Shown: positions 25,116-34,777, counted from the first letter of the stretch. The stretch is 64,000 nucleotides of DNA from Reyranella sp. (GCF_004297265.1 NZ_SCUT01000050.1:186001-250000), one strand, 5' to 3'. Numbers and translations are program-made. The notes: generated from the letters alone by a model not told the origin.

Positions 25116-26462
25116 CTATGTAGCCTTGAAGACCGGATTTGGCCAGCGTACCGAAACGGCCGCCCCGCCGCCCGTGTCGCCGCGATTGCCGAAGGTCACG
25201 TTGGCGCCGGTGCGCTCCAGCAGCGTCTTGGCGATGAAGACGCCCAGGCCCATGTGGCCCTCCTGGCCCTGGCGGGTCGAAATGAACGGCGTCCCGAGCT
25301 CGTCGAGCAGCGCCTCGGAGAAGCCCGGCCCGTCATCGACGACCTCGACCTCCGACCATTCCCGGGTCCAGCGGGTGGTGACCCGGACCTCGCGCCGGGC
25401 GAAGGAAACGGCGTTCTGCACGATGTTTCCGATACCCTGCATGATCTCCGGGCTGCGCAGCTGGATGGGCGCGGTCTTCGGCACGCCGTCGCCGACCGGG
25501 CCGGCCTCGAAGGCAATGGCGATCTCCTCGCGCGCACAGTTCTGCGCCGCGGCCTCGATCAGCGCCGGCAAGGGGACGAGAGTGTAGGAATCCGAGACGT
25601 CGCCGGCCGGATCGGTCGAGAGCCGGGCCAGGATCGACCGGCAGCGCTCCGATTCCGCGGCCAGCAGTTCGACATCCTCTCGCAGCGGATCGTCCAGCTC
25701 GATCTCGCGCAGCATTTCCTTGGTGACGACGGCGATGGTCGACAGCGGCGACCCCAGCTCGTGGGCGGCGGCGGCGGCGAGCGCGCCCAGGGCCGAGAGC
25801 TGCTGCTCGCGCGCCAGCGCCGCCTGGGCGGCGGCCAGCGCATCGGCCATCTGGCGCTGTTCCTCCGCGAGCCGCCAGCCATAGAGCGTGATCAACATGG
25901 TGGTGAGCGAAAGGCCCGCCCAGACGCCGACCTGGTAGATGTCGGGGAGCTCGGGCGGCGGACCCCGCCAGGGCAACGGCTGATAGAACAGTCCCAGCAC
26001 CGCAATGCTGGCGATCGTGAGCAGCGTGAGCGCGACGTTGCTCGCCAGCGACAGGATGGTGGCGCCGATGGCGACCGGCGCCAGCAGCAGCAGCGAGAAC
26101 GGATTGGTGAGACCGCCCGTGAGGTAGAGCAGCACGGCGAGCTGCAGGATGTCGAAGGCGAGGAAGATCGCCGCCTCGCGGTCGTCGATGCGCGCCGAGC
26201 CCGGCCGGCCGATGCTGACCGTGAGATTGAGCAGGGCCGAGAGCGCGATCGTGCCGCCGACCGCGAGGACCGGCATGCCGAAGCCCAGCCCCCAGTGCAC
26301 GACGGCGGCGGTGAAGGCCTGGCCCGCCACCGCGCCCCAGCGGATGAGAACCAGGGTGCGCAGGCGCACGCCACCGCGCAGCACGGGCACGGCGCCGGAG
26401 CGCCGGGAAGCGGCGAGCGGAGGCTCTGCAGATCGGGGCGCGTCGTCGTCACGCACCGCCAC
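25116..26462 (-). CDS. regB: Redox sensor histidine kinase RegB/ActS/PrrB
   Basis: A 448-residue kinase with an N-terminal six-helix membrane domain and a cytoplasmic HisKA-ATPase module. The RegB-specific heptad GGLTNPF (residues 116-122), linked to quinone sensing, is present. His234 lies in AAAHELGSPLST, and Cys274 sits exactly 40 residues later in SERCRSIL, the spacing of the redox-active Cys of known RegB. The ATPase boxes are NIVQNAV, DDGPGFS and GLGVFIAKTL. GTG start at 26462. Full redox sensing is therefore expected. Confidence 0.95.
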   Translation of the reverse strand: MAVRDDDAPRSAEPPLAASRRSGAVPVLRGGVRLRTLVLIRWGAVAGQAFTAAVVHWGLGFGMPVLAVGGTIALSALLNLTVSIGRPGSARIDDREAAIFLAFDILQLAVLLYLTGGLTNPFSLLLLAPVAIGATILSLASNVALTLLTIASIAVLGLFYQPLPWRGPPPELPDIYQVGVWAGLSLTTMLITLYGWRLAEEQRQMADALAAAQAALAREQQLSALGALAAAAAHELGSPLSTIAVVTKEMLREIELDDPLREDVELLAAESERCRSILARLSTDPAGDVSDSYTLVPLPALIEAAAQNCAREEIAIAFEAGPVGDGVPKTAPIQLRSPEIMQGIGNIVQNAVSFARREVRVTTRWTREWSEVEVVDDGPGFSEALLDELGTPFISTRQGQEGHMGLGVFIAKTLLERTGANVTFGNRGDTGGGAAVSVRWPNPVFKAT

Positions 26463-26466
26463 GGCG

Positions 26467-27264
26467 CTACTCTTCGAGCATCAGGTGCTTGCGATGCACC
26501 GTGGTGAAGAGCGGGATCCTGCGCTGCTGCCGGCGGTCCGGCGGTTCCTTCACCAGCCGGCCGATCTCGCCCAGGATCAGCCCGGTGATGGTCGGCAGCG
26601 GCAGCTCGCGCGCCTCGTCGAGCTTCACCCAGCGGATGTCGCCCATCTCGCTCGAATGGCGGATCTCGCCCGACGCGTCCTCGGCGCGCGCCATGAAGAA
26701 GCGCGCATTGAAGCGGCGCGGCCGGCCTGGCGGCGTCACCGCGCGCGCGATCAGGTCGAGGCAGTCGAGCGCCGGCGCCATGCCCTGGTCGAGGAAGCCC
26801 TTCCAGTGCTCGCCATAGTCCTTCTTCGGCGCGCCGCCCTGGAGAGGCTTGCCCAGCATCAGGCCGCTCTCCTCGAAGGTCTCACGCACCGCGGCGACGG
26901 CCAGCGCCCGCGCGCGCTGCGCCGAGGCCGCGCGCATCAGGCGTTCGTTGACGAAGGGATCGAGCGACGTCGCGACGGGAACGCGCGCATCGTCGGGATC
27001 GACCTTGCCGCCCGGGAACACGTAGCGGTTGGGCATGAAGGCGTGGGCAGCGGCGCGGCAGCCCATCAGGACTTCCGGCGTGTCGCCCTGCATGCGCACC
27101 AGGATCAAGGTCGCCGCATCGCGCGGCCGCATGTAGGGGTAGACCTTGTCGATCTTCTCGACCGGCCGCTCGCTGCCGGGCTTCAGGAGGACTTTGGGGG
27201 CTTCGTCGTAGCCTTTGTCGGTGCCGCGGACGACCGCGCCTTCGGGAATGCCTCTTTTGCTCAT
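26467..27264 (-). CDS. Nudix hydrolase-domain protein
   Basis: A 265-residue protein with a Nudix core. YVFPGGKVDPDD leads in, and AAVRETFEESGLML is the REXXEEXG part of the Nudix box, separated from the glycine by an insertion of about 40 residues, as in the larger NUDT8/NUDT19-like coenzyme A or nucleotide hydrolases. It ends 4 bp before regB starts and follows pyrC by 23 bp, so all four minus-strand genes may be read together. The exact nucleotide substrate is unknown. Confidence 0.8.
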   Translation of the reverse strand: MSKRGIPEGAVVRGTDKGYDEAPKVLLKPGSERPVEKIDKVYPYMRPRDAATLILVRMQGDTPEVLMGCRAAAHAFMPNRYVFPGGKVDPDDARVPVATSLDPFVNERLMRAASAQRARALAVAAVRETFEESGLMLGKPLQGGAPKKDYGEHWKGFLDQGMAPALDCLDLIARAVTPPGRPRRFNARFFMARAEDASGEIRHSSEMGDIRWVKLDEARELPLPTITGLILGEIGRLVKEPPDRRQQRRIPLFTTVHRKHLMLEE

Positions 27265-27287
27265 GCTGCTACGATAGACCAGCGATT

Positions 27288-28343
27288 CTAGAACGACCAG
27301 TCAACCGGCGTGTCGGGGCGGAAGACGGTGATGTCCTTGGCCCCGCCCGGGACCGCGATGCGGTCGGGGATGTCGAGCGGCCGGGCGTGCAGCGTCACCT
27401 TCTCCTCGTTGGCCGGCAGGCCGTAGAAACGCGGGCCGTTGAGCGACGCGAAGGCTTCGAGATGGGCGAGCGCGCCCTCCTCGGCGAAGACCTGCGCATA
27501 GACCTGCATCGCGACCGGCGCATTGAACACGCCGGCGCAGCCGCAGGCGCATTCCTTGGTGTCGGTCGTGTGCGGCGCGGTATCGGTGCCGAGGAAGAAC
27601 TGCGTGCCGCCCGACGTCGCCGCCCGTCGCAGCGCAAGACGATGCTCCTCGCGCTTGGCGATCGGCAGGCAATAGAAGTGCGGACGGATGCCGCCCTTGA
27701 AGATCGCATTGCGATTGTAGCTGAGGTGATGCGGCGTGATCGTGCCGCCCATCCGTCCCGGATTGGCCTCGACGAAAGCGACACCCTCACGCGTCGTGAT
27801 GTGCTCCAGCACGATCCTGAGGCCCTCGTGCCGCTTCAGCAGCGGCGCCAGCACCTTGTCGAGGAACACCGCCTCGCGGTCGAAGATGTCGACCTCGGGA
27901 TCGGTCACCTCGCCATGGACCAGGAGCGGCATGCCAGCCTTCTCCATGGCCTCCAGCCCTTTCGCGACCCTGTCCATCGAGGTCACGCCGTGCGCCGAAT
28001 TGGTCGTGGCATGGGCCGGATAGAGCTTGGCCGCGACCCACACGCCTTCTGCCTTGCCGCGCGCCAGCTCGGCCGGGTCGGCGCCGTCGGTCAGGTAGCA
28101 GGTCATCAGCGGCTCGAAGTTCAGGTCCTTCGGCACCGCGGCGCGGATACGCTCGCGATAGGCGCTGGCCTCGGCGACCTTCGTCACCGGCGGCACGAGG
28201 TTCGGCATGATGATGGCGCGGCCGAACTGGCGGGCGGTGTGCACGGCGCAGGCCGCCAGCATCGCACCGTCACGCAGGTGGACGTGCCAGTCGTCGGGAC
28301 GGCGGAGGGTGATCGTGGAGGGTGTCGGATTTGCGGGAGCCAT
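27288..28343 (-). CDS. pyrC: Dihydroorotase
   Basis: A 351-residue class II dihydroorotase, the third step of pyrimidine synthesis. DDWHVHLRDG supplies metal ligands His20 and His22, AKLYPAHATT the carbamylated Lys, VHGEVTDPEVD and LEHITT further His ligands, and GTDTAPHTTDTKE the catalytic Asp. Length fits the short E. coli-like PyrC. ATG start at 28343; only 36 bp separate it from the divergent serine hydrolase gene. No other pyr genes are nearby. Confidence 0.95.
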   Translation of the reverse strand: MAPANPTPSTITLRRPDDWHVHLRDGAMLAACAVHTARQFGRAIIMPNLVPPVTKVAEASAYRERIRAAVPKDLNFEPLMTCYLTDGADPAELARGKAEGVWVAAKLYPAHATTNSAHGVTSMDRVAKGLEAMEKAGMPLLVHGEVTDPEVDIFDREAVFLDKVLAPLLKRHEGLRIVLEHITTREGVAFVEANPGRMGGTITPHHLSYNRNAIFKGGIRPHFYCLPIAKREEHRLALRRAATSGGTQFFLGTDTAPHTTDTKECACGCAGVFNAPVAMQVYAQVFAEEGALAHLEAFASLNGPRFYGLPANEEKVTLHARPLDIPDRIAVPGGAKDITVFRPDTPVDWSF

Positions 28344-28379
28344 GATGCGCTTTCTACGCTTGCTCCCGGACGGGCTCCA

Positions 28380-29450
28380 ATGTTGATTGCGGGCATGAAC
28401 GACCTGAACGACGCCGTAGCCTTCGCCCTGGCCGCCCAGTCCAACTGGCCCGCCAGCATGTACATGCCCGACGGGCAGTTCGTGATGACCTACGATTCGG
28501 GCGAGAAAGCACCCGACAACGAGGTGCTGGGACCGGTGACGCCGCGCGGCGGGCCGGCCGGCCTGGTCTATCGCGGGGCTGAGAAGATCGCCGAATGGGG
28601 CGATGTCGACCGCGCCGACATGACCTTCAGCGTGGCCAAGAGCTACCTCGCGCTGCTCGCGGGCCTCGCGCTGGGCGACGGGCTGATCAGAAGCCTCGAC
28701 GACAAGGTCGCGGGATACGCGCTCGACGACGGGTTCACCAGCGAGCAGAACCGGGACATCACCTGGCGCCACCTGCTGACCCAGACCAGCGAATGGTCGG
28801 GCACCGTCTTCGGCAAGGAAGACCGCATCGACCACAATCGCGTGGTCGGCGTCGCCGTCGCCGACGCGCCCAAGGGCACGCGGCGCGCGATGAAGAAGCC
28901 GGGCACCTTCTACGAATACAACGACGTCCGGGTGAACCGGCTCTCGCGCTCGCTGCTGCAGGTCTTCCGGGAGCCGCTGCCGCAGGTGCTGAAGCGGCGC
29001 ATCATGGACCCGATCGGCGGCTCGCAGACCTGGAAGTGGGACGGCTACCGCAACTCCTACGACACGATCGACGGCAAGCAGATGCTGTCGGTGCCGGGCG
29101 GCGGCCACTGGGGTGGCGGCATCGTCATCTCGGCGCGCGACCTCTCGCTGATGGGACGGCTGGTGGCGCAGGGCGGCGTGTGGGACGGAAAGCGGATCCT
29201 GCCCGAGGGCTGGACAAGTGAGCTGGTGAAGCCCTGCCCGGTCGCGCCCTTCTACGGGCTGATGTGGTGGCTGAACACCGGCCGCAGGCAGTTCGCCGCC
29301 GCGTCGGAGAGCAGCTACTTCGCGCTGGGCTGGGGCAGCCACATCGTCTGGATCGATCCCGAGAACGACCTCGTCACCGTGTTGCGCTGGATCGACCGCA
29401 AGAAGGCGCCGGAATTCGTCGAACGTCTGTTGGGTGCGATCAAGGCATGA
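28380..29450 (+). CDS. Serine hydrolase of the beta-lactamase/class C esterase type
   Basis: A 356-residue protein with the SxxK motif in FSVAKSYLAL (Ser84, Lys87) and a Tyr-x-Asn motif in YEYNDVRVN, the class C beta-lactamase/D-alanyl carboxypeptidase/EstB fold. A late GWGSHIV may stand in for the KTG box. No signal peptide is seen, so a cytoplasmic esterase or peptidase is more likely than a beta-lactamase. Starts at ATG 28380 or ATG 28395. It overlaps the next gene by 4 bp. Confidence 0.83.
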   Translation: MLIAGMNDLNDAVAFALAAQSNWPASMYMPDGQFVMTYDSGEKAPDNEVLGPVTPRGGPAGLVYRGAEKIAEWGDVDRADMTFSVAKSYLALLAGLALGDGLIRSLDDKVAGYALDDGFTSEQNRDITWRHLLTQTSEWSGTVFGKEDRIDHNRVVGVAVADAPKGTRRAMKKPGTFYEYNDVRVNRLSRSLLQVFREPLPQVLKRRIMDPIGGSQTWKWDGYRNSYDTIDGKQMLSVPGGGHWGGGIVISARDLSLMGRLVAQGGVWDGKRILPEGWTSELVKPCPVAPFYGLMWWLNTGRRQFAAASESSYFALGWGSHIVWIDPENDLVTVLRWIDRKKAPEFVERLLGAIKA

Positions 29451-30349
29451 GTCTCGATTACTCCGCCGTCCCGCGAATGTCGGACGGCCGCACCGCTGCC
29501 GAACACATCGAAGAGGTCGCCGCGAAGTCGGAGATCGTGCGTGTGCCGATGGGCCCACGCAGCGCCGGCGGTACCGGGAAGATGATGTGGCACGTCTTCG
29601 GCGCCGCAGCCCACAAGCCGATCCTGCTGCTGTTCCATGGCGGCTCGGGCTCGTGGATCCACTGGATCCGCAACGTCCTGCCGCTCTCCGAGCATTTCAG
29701 CGTCTACGCCGCCGACCTGCCCGGGCTCGGCGACAGCGACCCGCCCGACGACGTGAACGACATCTGGTCGGTGACGCATTGCGTCGAGGCCGCGATGAAG
29801 GCGCTGCTGCCGAAGGACCGGGACTTCGCCATCGCGGGCTTCTCCTTCGGCGGCATGGTCTCGGGCCACATCGCGACGCTGTTCGAGGATCGAATCAAGC
29901 GCATCGCGCTGGTCGGCGCCGGCGGCCTCAAGGCCACGCGCAAGCCCGGCCCCAAGCTGCACAAGCTGCTGCCCGAGATGCCGCCCGAGATTCTGGCGGC
30001 CGAGGCGCGGCGCAATCTCGAGATCCTGATGCTGCACGATCCGAAGAGCGTCGACGGCATCGCGATCCACATGCAGATCCTCAACACCACGCGCGCCAAG
30101 ACGCGCAGCCGCATCATGGGCCAGGCCTTCAAGCTCAGCGAGGTGCTGCCGCGCGTGAAGACGCCGCTCATCGGCATCTGGGGCGAGTTCGATTCGACGA
30201 CCTATCCGCACATCCAGGAACGCATCGACCTCTTCCGCGCCCTGCAGCCGGATTTCGAGATGAACGTCATCCCGGGCGCCGGGCATTGGGTGGCGTACGA
30301 GGCGGCGGAGGCGTTCAATAAGGTGCTGCTCCGCATCCTCGCGAACTAA
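29447..30349 (+). CDS. Alpha/beta fold hydrolase
   Basis: A 300-residue alpha/beta hydrolase. LLLFHGGSGSWIHW gives the oxyanion region, GFSFGGMVSGH the nucleophile Ser, and IPGAGHWVAYEA the catalytic His near the C terminus. It is translationally coupled to the serine hydrolase by an ATGA overlap, so the two may act on one compound in sequence. Substrate unknown. A double repeat of family A follows the stop. Confidence 0.85.
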   Translation: MSLDYSAVPRMSDGRTAAEHIEEVAAKSEIVRVPMGPRSAGGTGKMMWHVFGAAAHKPILLLFHGGSGSWIHWIRNVLPLSEHFSVYAADLPGLGDSDPPDDVNDIWSVTHCVEAAMKALLPKDRDFAIAGFSFGGMVSGHIATLFEDRIKRIALVGAGGLKATRKPGPKLHKLLPEMPPEILAAEARRNLEILMLHDPKSVDGIAIHMQILNTTRAKTRSRIMGQAFKLSEVLPRVKTPLIGIWGEFDSTTYPHIQERIDLFRALQPDFEMNVIPGAGHWVAYEAAEAFNKVLLRILAN

Positions 30350-30360
30350 GCAATCAATTG

Positions 30361-30472
30361 CTTCCCCATTCAGATGGGGAAGTGCCCCCGTCTTGTGGGG
30401 GCGATGGGGTCATGCAGCCTATGACCCCTCCGCCCGCGATTACGCGGGCACCTCCCCATTTGAATGGGGAGG
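30361..30472. repeat. Family A repeat pair, locus 3 (one unit of each subtype)
   Basis: Between convergent hydrolase and dctM genes. The first unit is subtype 2 (arms begin CTTCCCC, outer strand CGATGGGGTCATG), with hairpin GCCCCC/GGGGGC. The second is subtype 1 (CCTCCCC, GGAGGGGTCA) with hairpin GCCCGCG/CGCGGGC. Confidence 0.95.
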
Positions 30473-30488
30473 AAGCGACTCGACTGGG

Positions 30489-31775
30489 TCAGCCCATCAC
30501 CAGGCGCGGGAGGCCGAGCGCGATGTCGGGGAAGGCCATCAGCAGCAGGATCAGGCCCAGCATCGCGGCCACGAACGGCAGGGCGCCGCGGATCACGTCG
30601 GCGATGGCGCCGCCCGTGCGCAGGCTCTGCACGACGTAGAGGTTGAGGCCGACCGGCGGCGTCACCAGCGCCGCCTCGATCAGGATGGTGAGCACGATGC
30701 CCCACCAGATCGGATCCCAGCCCAGGCCGACCACGATCGGGAACACGAACGGCGTCGTCAGGATCATCATGGAGATCGTCTCCATGAAGCAGCCGAGGAT
30801 CAGGTAGAACACGATCAGCAGCAGCATGGTGCCGACCTTGCCGAGCCCCAGCGCCTCGATCGCCTTGGCCACGCCGTCGGTGACGCCGATATTGGCCAGC
30901 ACGAAGTTCAGGAACTGCGCGGCGATGATGATCAGCATGATCATCGCGGTCGTGCGCATCGTGCCCTCGAACACCGCCTTGATCATCGGCCAGGAGAGCG
31001 CGCGCTCCCAGGCGGCCAGCACCAGCGCCGCGAAGACGCCCATGGAGGCCGCCTCCGTGGGCGTGGCCCAGCCGGCATAGATCGAGCCGACCACGACGCC
31101 GAAGATGAACAGCGGCGCCACCAGGTCCTTCAGGCTGCCGAGTCGCTCGCGCCAGCTGCTCTCCACCGGCGTGCCGCCCTTGGCCGGCCAGATCAGGCAG
31201 TAGACGAGGATGATCGACATGAACAAGCCGGTGAGCAGCAGGCCGGGGATCATGCCCGCCAGATAGAGACGCGGCACCGAGGTCTGGGTCAGCAGCCCGT
31301 AGAGGATGAAGTTGATCGACGGCGGAATGAGGATGCCGAGCGTGCCGCCGGCCGCCAGCGTGCCGAGGAACAGCGGCTCGTCGTAGCGGCGGATCTTCAC
31401 CTGCGGCAGGGCCACGACGCCGACCGTGGCGGCTGTGGCGACGCTCGACCCGGAGGTCGCGGCGAACATCGCGCAGGTGCCGATATTGGCATGCATCAGG
31501 CCGCCCGGCAGCCAGGAGAGCCAGGTCGCGATGGCGGCATAGACGCGATGGGCGATGCCCGAGCGCAGCAGGATCTCGCCCAGCATCACGAACATCGGGA
31601 TGGCAATCAGGATGTATTCGGAACTGGCGTTCCACACGATGTCGCCCATCGCGAGATAGAGCGGGATGGACGAGAAGAACTGGTTGAGCGCGAGGCCCAG
31701 CACGCCCATGACGGCGGCGACCGGGACGCTGACCGCCAGCAGGGCGACGAGGAGAAGGAGCGCGGTGCCGAGCAT
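30489..31775 (-). CDS. dctM: TRAP transporter large permease (DctM)
   Basis: A 428-residue polytopic protein, the transport subunit of a tripartite ATP-independent periplasmic carrier, with about twelve helices. TSGSSVATAATVG, LAAGGTLGILIPPSI and TPTEAASMGVFAALV are characteristic of DctM. ATG 31775 lies 2 bp from the dctQ stop. Gene order in transcription is dctP, dctQ, dctM. Substrates of the family are mostly carboxylates; here unknown. Confidence 0.92.
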   Translation of the reverse strand: MLGTALLLLVALLAVSVPVAAVMGVLGLALNQFFSSIPLYLAMGDIVWNASSEYILIAIPMFVMLGEILLRSGIAHRVYAAIATWLSWLPGGLMHANIGTCAMFAATSGSSVATAATVGVVALPQVKIRRYDEPLFLGTLAAGGTLGILIPPSINFILYGLLTQTSVPRLYLAGMIPGLLLTGLFMSIILVYCLIWPAKGGTPVESSWRERLGSLKDLVAPLFIFGVVVGSIYAGWATPTEAASMGVFAALVLAAWERALSWPMIKAVFEGTMRTTAMIMLIIIAAQFLNFVLANIGVTDGVAKAIEALGLGKVGTMLLLIVFYLILGCFMETISMMILTTPFVFPIVVGLGWDPIWWGIVLTILIEAALVTPPVGLNLYVVQSLRTGGAIADVIRGALPFVAAMLGLILLLMAFPDIALGLPRLVMG

Positions 31776-31777
31776 CG

Positions 31778-32374
31778 TTACCGCCCCGCGCCCGAGCCGG
31801 TGCCGATCCCCAGCGAGCCCAGCTCGCCCTTCACTTCCTCGTCCTGCGACGGCACGCCGATGGTGGCCGCGACCGTGCCGACGTCGCCGCGCAGCAGCGC
31901 GAGCAGGCTGCGCAAGAAGGCGAGCCCGGTGACGGCGAGGAACAGGACGAAGCCCGCGAACCACGGCGCCTGCGGCCAGGCGAGCGGGATGCGCAGCGGC
32001 GTGTTGGAGCGGTTCCCGCCGGAGAGATTGTCGAGGAAGATCTCGCCGGCGCGGTCGACGATGGCCAGGACGAGGATGGCGAGGCCCGCGATCGCCACCA
32101 GATCGAAGGCCGCCCGCATCCGCGGCCCGAGCGCGCCGTAGAGCACGTCGATGCGGACATGGCCGCGCGTCACCAGCACGTGCGCCAGCGACCACGAGGT
32201 GCCGACCGCGAAGAGATAGGCCGCGATCTCGTCGGAGCCCGAGAAGGCGAAGGCGAGCAGCTTGCGGCTGATCACCTCGACCGTGACGACGACGGCCGCC
32301 AGCAGGATCATGGCGCCGCCGGCCCAGGCTCCCCAGAGGGCGAGGGCCGACGCGCCGCGCCACAGACGTTCCAT
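31778..32374 (-). CDS. dctQ: TRAP transporter small permease (DctQ)
   Basis: A 198-residue membrane protein with four predicted helices. VEVISRKLLAFAFSGSDEIA and GHVRIDVLYG are the DctQ signature. The C terminus after residue 165 is an uncharacteristic Gly/Ser tail. It lies between dctP and dctM and completes the TRAP system. ATG at 32374, 37 bp after dctP. Confidence 0.9.
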   Translation of the reverse strand: MERLWRGASALALWGAWAGGAMILLAAVVVTVEVISRKLLAFAFSGSDEIAAYLFAVGTSWSLAHVLVTRGHVRIDVLYGALGPRMRAAFDLVAIAGLAILVLAIVDRAGEIFLDNLSGGNRSNTPLRIPLAWPQAPWFAGFVLFLAVTGLAFLRSLLALLRGDVGTVAATIGVPSQDEEVKGELGSLGIGTGSGAGR

Positions 32375-32411
32375 CTATTCCCCTCTCCGAAGGGCGGCCG
32401 CGGGGCGAAGC

Positions 32412-33482
32412 TCAGTTCGCCTTGGCGACGAGGCCGTAGCGCTTGCCGACCATCTCGGTCCACTTGGCCGCGCACTCCGCGCCGCAGCGCTTGGCCCATT
32501 CGGGCAGCACGACGTCGTTCAGCGCCTTCTTGACCAGGGCGCGGTCGGCGTCCGTCGGCATCACCAGCTTCAGCTTGGCCGGCGGGCCGACCGAGCACGG
32601 GCCGTTGCCGGTATCGCAGGCGATGCCTTCCTTGGTGTCGGACTCGACGCTGGCCCAGGCGGCCTCTTCGAGCTTCTTGAACTGGCCCGTCATGAATTCC
32701 TGGGTGGGCTTGGAGAGCTTGTTCCAGGCGTTGAGGTTCACGGCGACGAAGCCCGCGGTGTAGCCCAGCGACACGTCGACGACGGTCTTCACCACCTCCG
32801 GCCACTTCGCCTGGTAGCCCGGCAGCGTGCCGGTGATGCCGCAATCGACGACGCCCTTCTCCAGCGCCGGCACGACCTCGCCGAACGGGATGGTGACCGC
32901 CGCGCCGCCCAGCGCCTTCACCAGGTCGGACTGCGAGACGCCCTGCACCCGCACCTTCTTGCCCTTGATGTCGGCCAGGCTGGAGATCTCGTCGCGGCAG
33001 AAGAAGACCTGCTGCGGGAAGGCGAAGGTCGATACGATCATCGAGCCGAACTTGTCGCGCATCACCTTCTGCATCTCGGGCATCCAGAGGTTCAGGATCT
33101 CGCGCTGCTGGGCGACGCTCGCCGCCACGCCCGACAGGTCCGAGCCCTCGAACACGGCGGCGCCGTCGTCGACGTAGATCGGCAGCGCATGCGCCACGTC
33201 GTAGACGCCGGTCTTCAGCAGCCGCAGCACCTCGGTGCCCTTGAGGTTGAGCTCGGTGATCGACTTGATGTTGCCGGTCAGCTTGCCGCCCGAAGCCGCG
33301 CCGAGCTGCTCGCTCCAGAACGGCTGTTCGACCTTTTTGTTGATGTTGAGGAAGTTCCACGTGCCGATCACGTTGAACTTCTTGGTGTCGAGCTGCGCCG
33401 GCGCGGCCGTCTGCGCCGAGGCGATACCCGTGCTGCCGACGACCAACGCCGCCGCCATTCCGAGAAGTGCGGTGAATTTCAT
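32412..33482 (-). CDS. dctP: TRAP transporter substrate-binding protein (DctP family)
   Basis: A 356-residue periplasmic protein with a signal peptide (MKFTALLGMAAALVVGSTG, probable cleavage after ASA near residue 23). VYDVAHALPIYVDD, SSLADIKGKKVRVQG and GVVDCGITGTLPG follow the DctP binding-protein pattern; the Arg in GKKVRVQG is where carboxylate ligands are usually held. First gene of the minus-strand dctPQM unit, with about 150 bp before the divergent Asp-box gene. Confidence 0.9.
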   Translation of the reverse strand: MKFTALLGMAAALVVGSTGIASAQTAAPAQLDTKKFNVIGTWNFLNINKKVEQPFWSEQLGAASGGKLTGNIKSITELNLKGTEVLRLLKTGVYDVAHALPIYVDDGAAVFEGSDLSGVAASVAQQREILNLWMPEMQKVMRDKFGSMIVSTFAFPQQVFFCRDEISSLADIKGKKVRVQGVSQSDLVKALGGAAVTIPFGEVVPALEKGVVDCGITGTLPGYQAKWPEVVKTVVDVSLGYTAGFVAVNLNAWNKLSKPTQEFMTGQFKKLEEAAWASVESDTKEGIACDTGNGPCSVGPPAKLKLVMPTDADRALVKKALNDVVLPEWAKRCGAECAAKWTEMVGKRYGLVAKAN

Positions 33483-33632
33483 CTGAGACTCCCTGGTTCC
33501 ACGCCTTTGACCCCGCGCGGTTGCCGGCGACTGTCGTTCAATTCGCCGAGGGAGGCAAGGGCACGGCCCGTGCTTGCCTGCGAGGCCGGGGCTGTCGACT
33601 ATAGCCCCGTCGAATAAGAACGAGAGGAAACG

Positions 33633-34601
33633 ATGCCCAACCTGCTCTGTGTCGGCACGGCCGGCATGTCGGTGTGGTTCAGCCGCGACGACGGTGAGAC
33701 CTGGATCCGGCCCTATATCGAATCCGGCCTCTATCTCGAGGCGAGGGTCTGGGCGCTGTCGGCGCATCCGCAGCGGCCCGGCGAGGTGCTGGCCGGCACC
33801 GATTCCGGCCTCTACCGCTGGAACGAGACCGACCAGAAATGGACGCACCTGCCCTCGGTGCTGGACGGTTACGACATCTGGGCGATGGCGCAGGCGCCCG
33901 ACGATCCCGACCTGATCGTGGTCGGCACCCAGCCCGCCGCCATCTTCGTCTCGACCGACGGCGGCAAGAGCTTCACCCCGGCGCAAGGCACCTTCGCCGA
34001 CGCCTGCATCTTCGTGGGCAAGCCGCGGGTGACGCAGATCCTGTTCGATCCGGTCGACAGGGACACGCTGTGGGCCGGCGTCGAGATCGACGGCGTGCAC
34101 CGCTCGACAGATCGCGGCCGCAGCTGGAAGAAGGTCGGCCAGGGCATCAACTCCGAGGACATCCACGGACTCGCCGTGATCCGGAACGGAGCCAAGCTCG
34201 TCTACGCCACGACCAACCGCGGCCTGAACCTCAGCCGCGACAATGGCGAGACCTTCGCCTTCCAGGAACTCGACTCGCCCTGGCAATACACCCGCACCAT
34301 CGTGCCCCGCGCCGACGGCGATGCGACGGTGTTCCTCACCAACGGCAACGGCCCGCCGGGCTCGACCGGACGGCTGCTGCGCAGCACCGACCATGGCGCC
34401 CACTGGACGGACGCCAACCTGCCCGGCGAGCTCAACTCGACGCCTTGGACGGTGGCGACGCATCCCTCGAACCCCAAGCTGATCTTCGTCTGCTCCAACC
34501 TGGGCCAGCTCTTCCGCTCGAGCGACGGCGGCGAGAGCTGGACCAAGCTGCCGCGCGAGTTCGGCGAGGTGCGCAGCACGATCTGGCAGCCGCTGCCCTG
34601 A
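33633..34601 (+). CDS. Asp-box (BNR-repeat) beta-propeller protein
   Basis: A 322-residue protein with six Asp-box hairpins spread along it: SRDDGETW, STDGGKSF, STDRGRSW, SRDNGETF, STDHGAHW and SSDGGESW. This is the repeat of sialidases, sortilins and photosystem II factor Ycf48-like propellers. No signal peptide is seen, and the sialidase Arg triad is not evident, so a binding or unknown enzymatic role is likely. GAGAGGAAACG is the ribosome site. It diverges from dctPQM. Confidence 0.82.
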   Translation: MPNLLCVGTAGMSVWFSRDDGETWIRPYIESGLYLEARVWALSAHPQRPGEVLAGTDSGLYRWNETDQKWTHLPSVLDGYDIWAMAQAPDDPDLIVVGTQPAAIFVSTDGGKSFTPAQGTFADACIFVGKPRVTQILFDPVDRDTLWAGVEIDGVHRSTDRGRSWKKVGQGINSEDIHGLAVIRNGAKLVYATTNRGLNLSRDNGETFAFQELDSPWQYTRTIVPRADGDATVFLTNGNGPPGSTGRLLRSTDHGAHWTDANLPGELNSTPWTVATHPSNPKLIFVCSNLGQLFRSSDGGESWTKLPREFGEVRSTIWQPLP

Positions 34602-34777
34602 CGGCTTTTTGGAAGGTTCTTCCAGGGGCGCGGACACGCAATATTATTGTGAATGCGGTAATATACTACCTGCCAGGAAATGCCGTTTTTCCGTTTCGTC
34701 CGCTTCGTCTATTTCGATTGTTTCGTTTGTTCGCCGGATTTTCGACTTGATCCGGCGGCCCGCCAAGGGAGGCCCTG

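Noticed and set aside
28380..29450. Serine hydrolase as a beta-lactamase resistance gene
   Set aside because: There is no signal peptide and no clear KTG box; SxxK and YxN alone are shared with many esterases.
30393..32141. 582-residue plus-strand open frame over dctM/dctQ
   Set aside because: Composition is extreme (Asp/Arg/His/Gln runs), no domain is visible, and the opposite strand encodes an intact TRAP operon.
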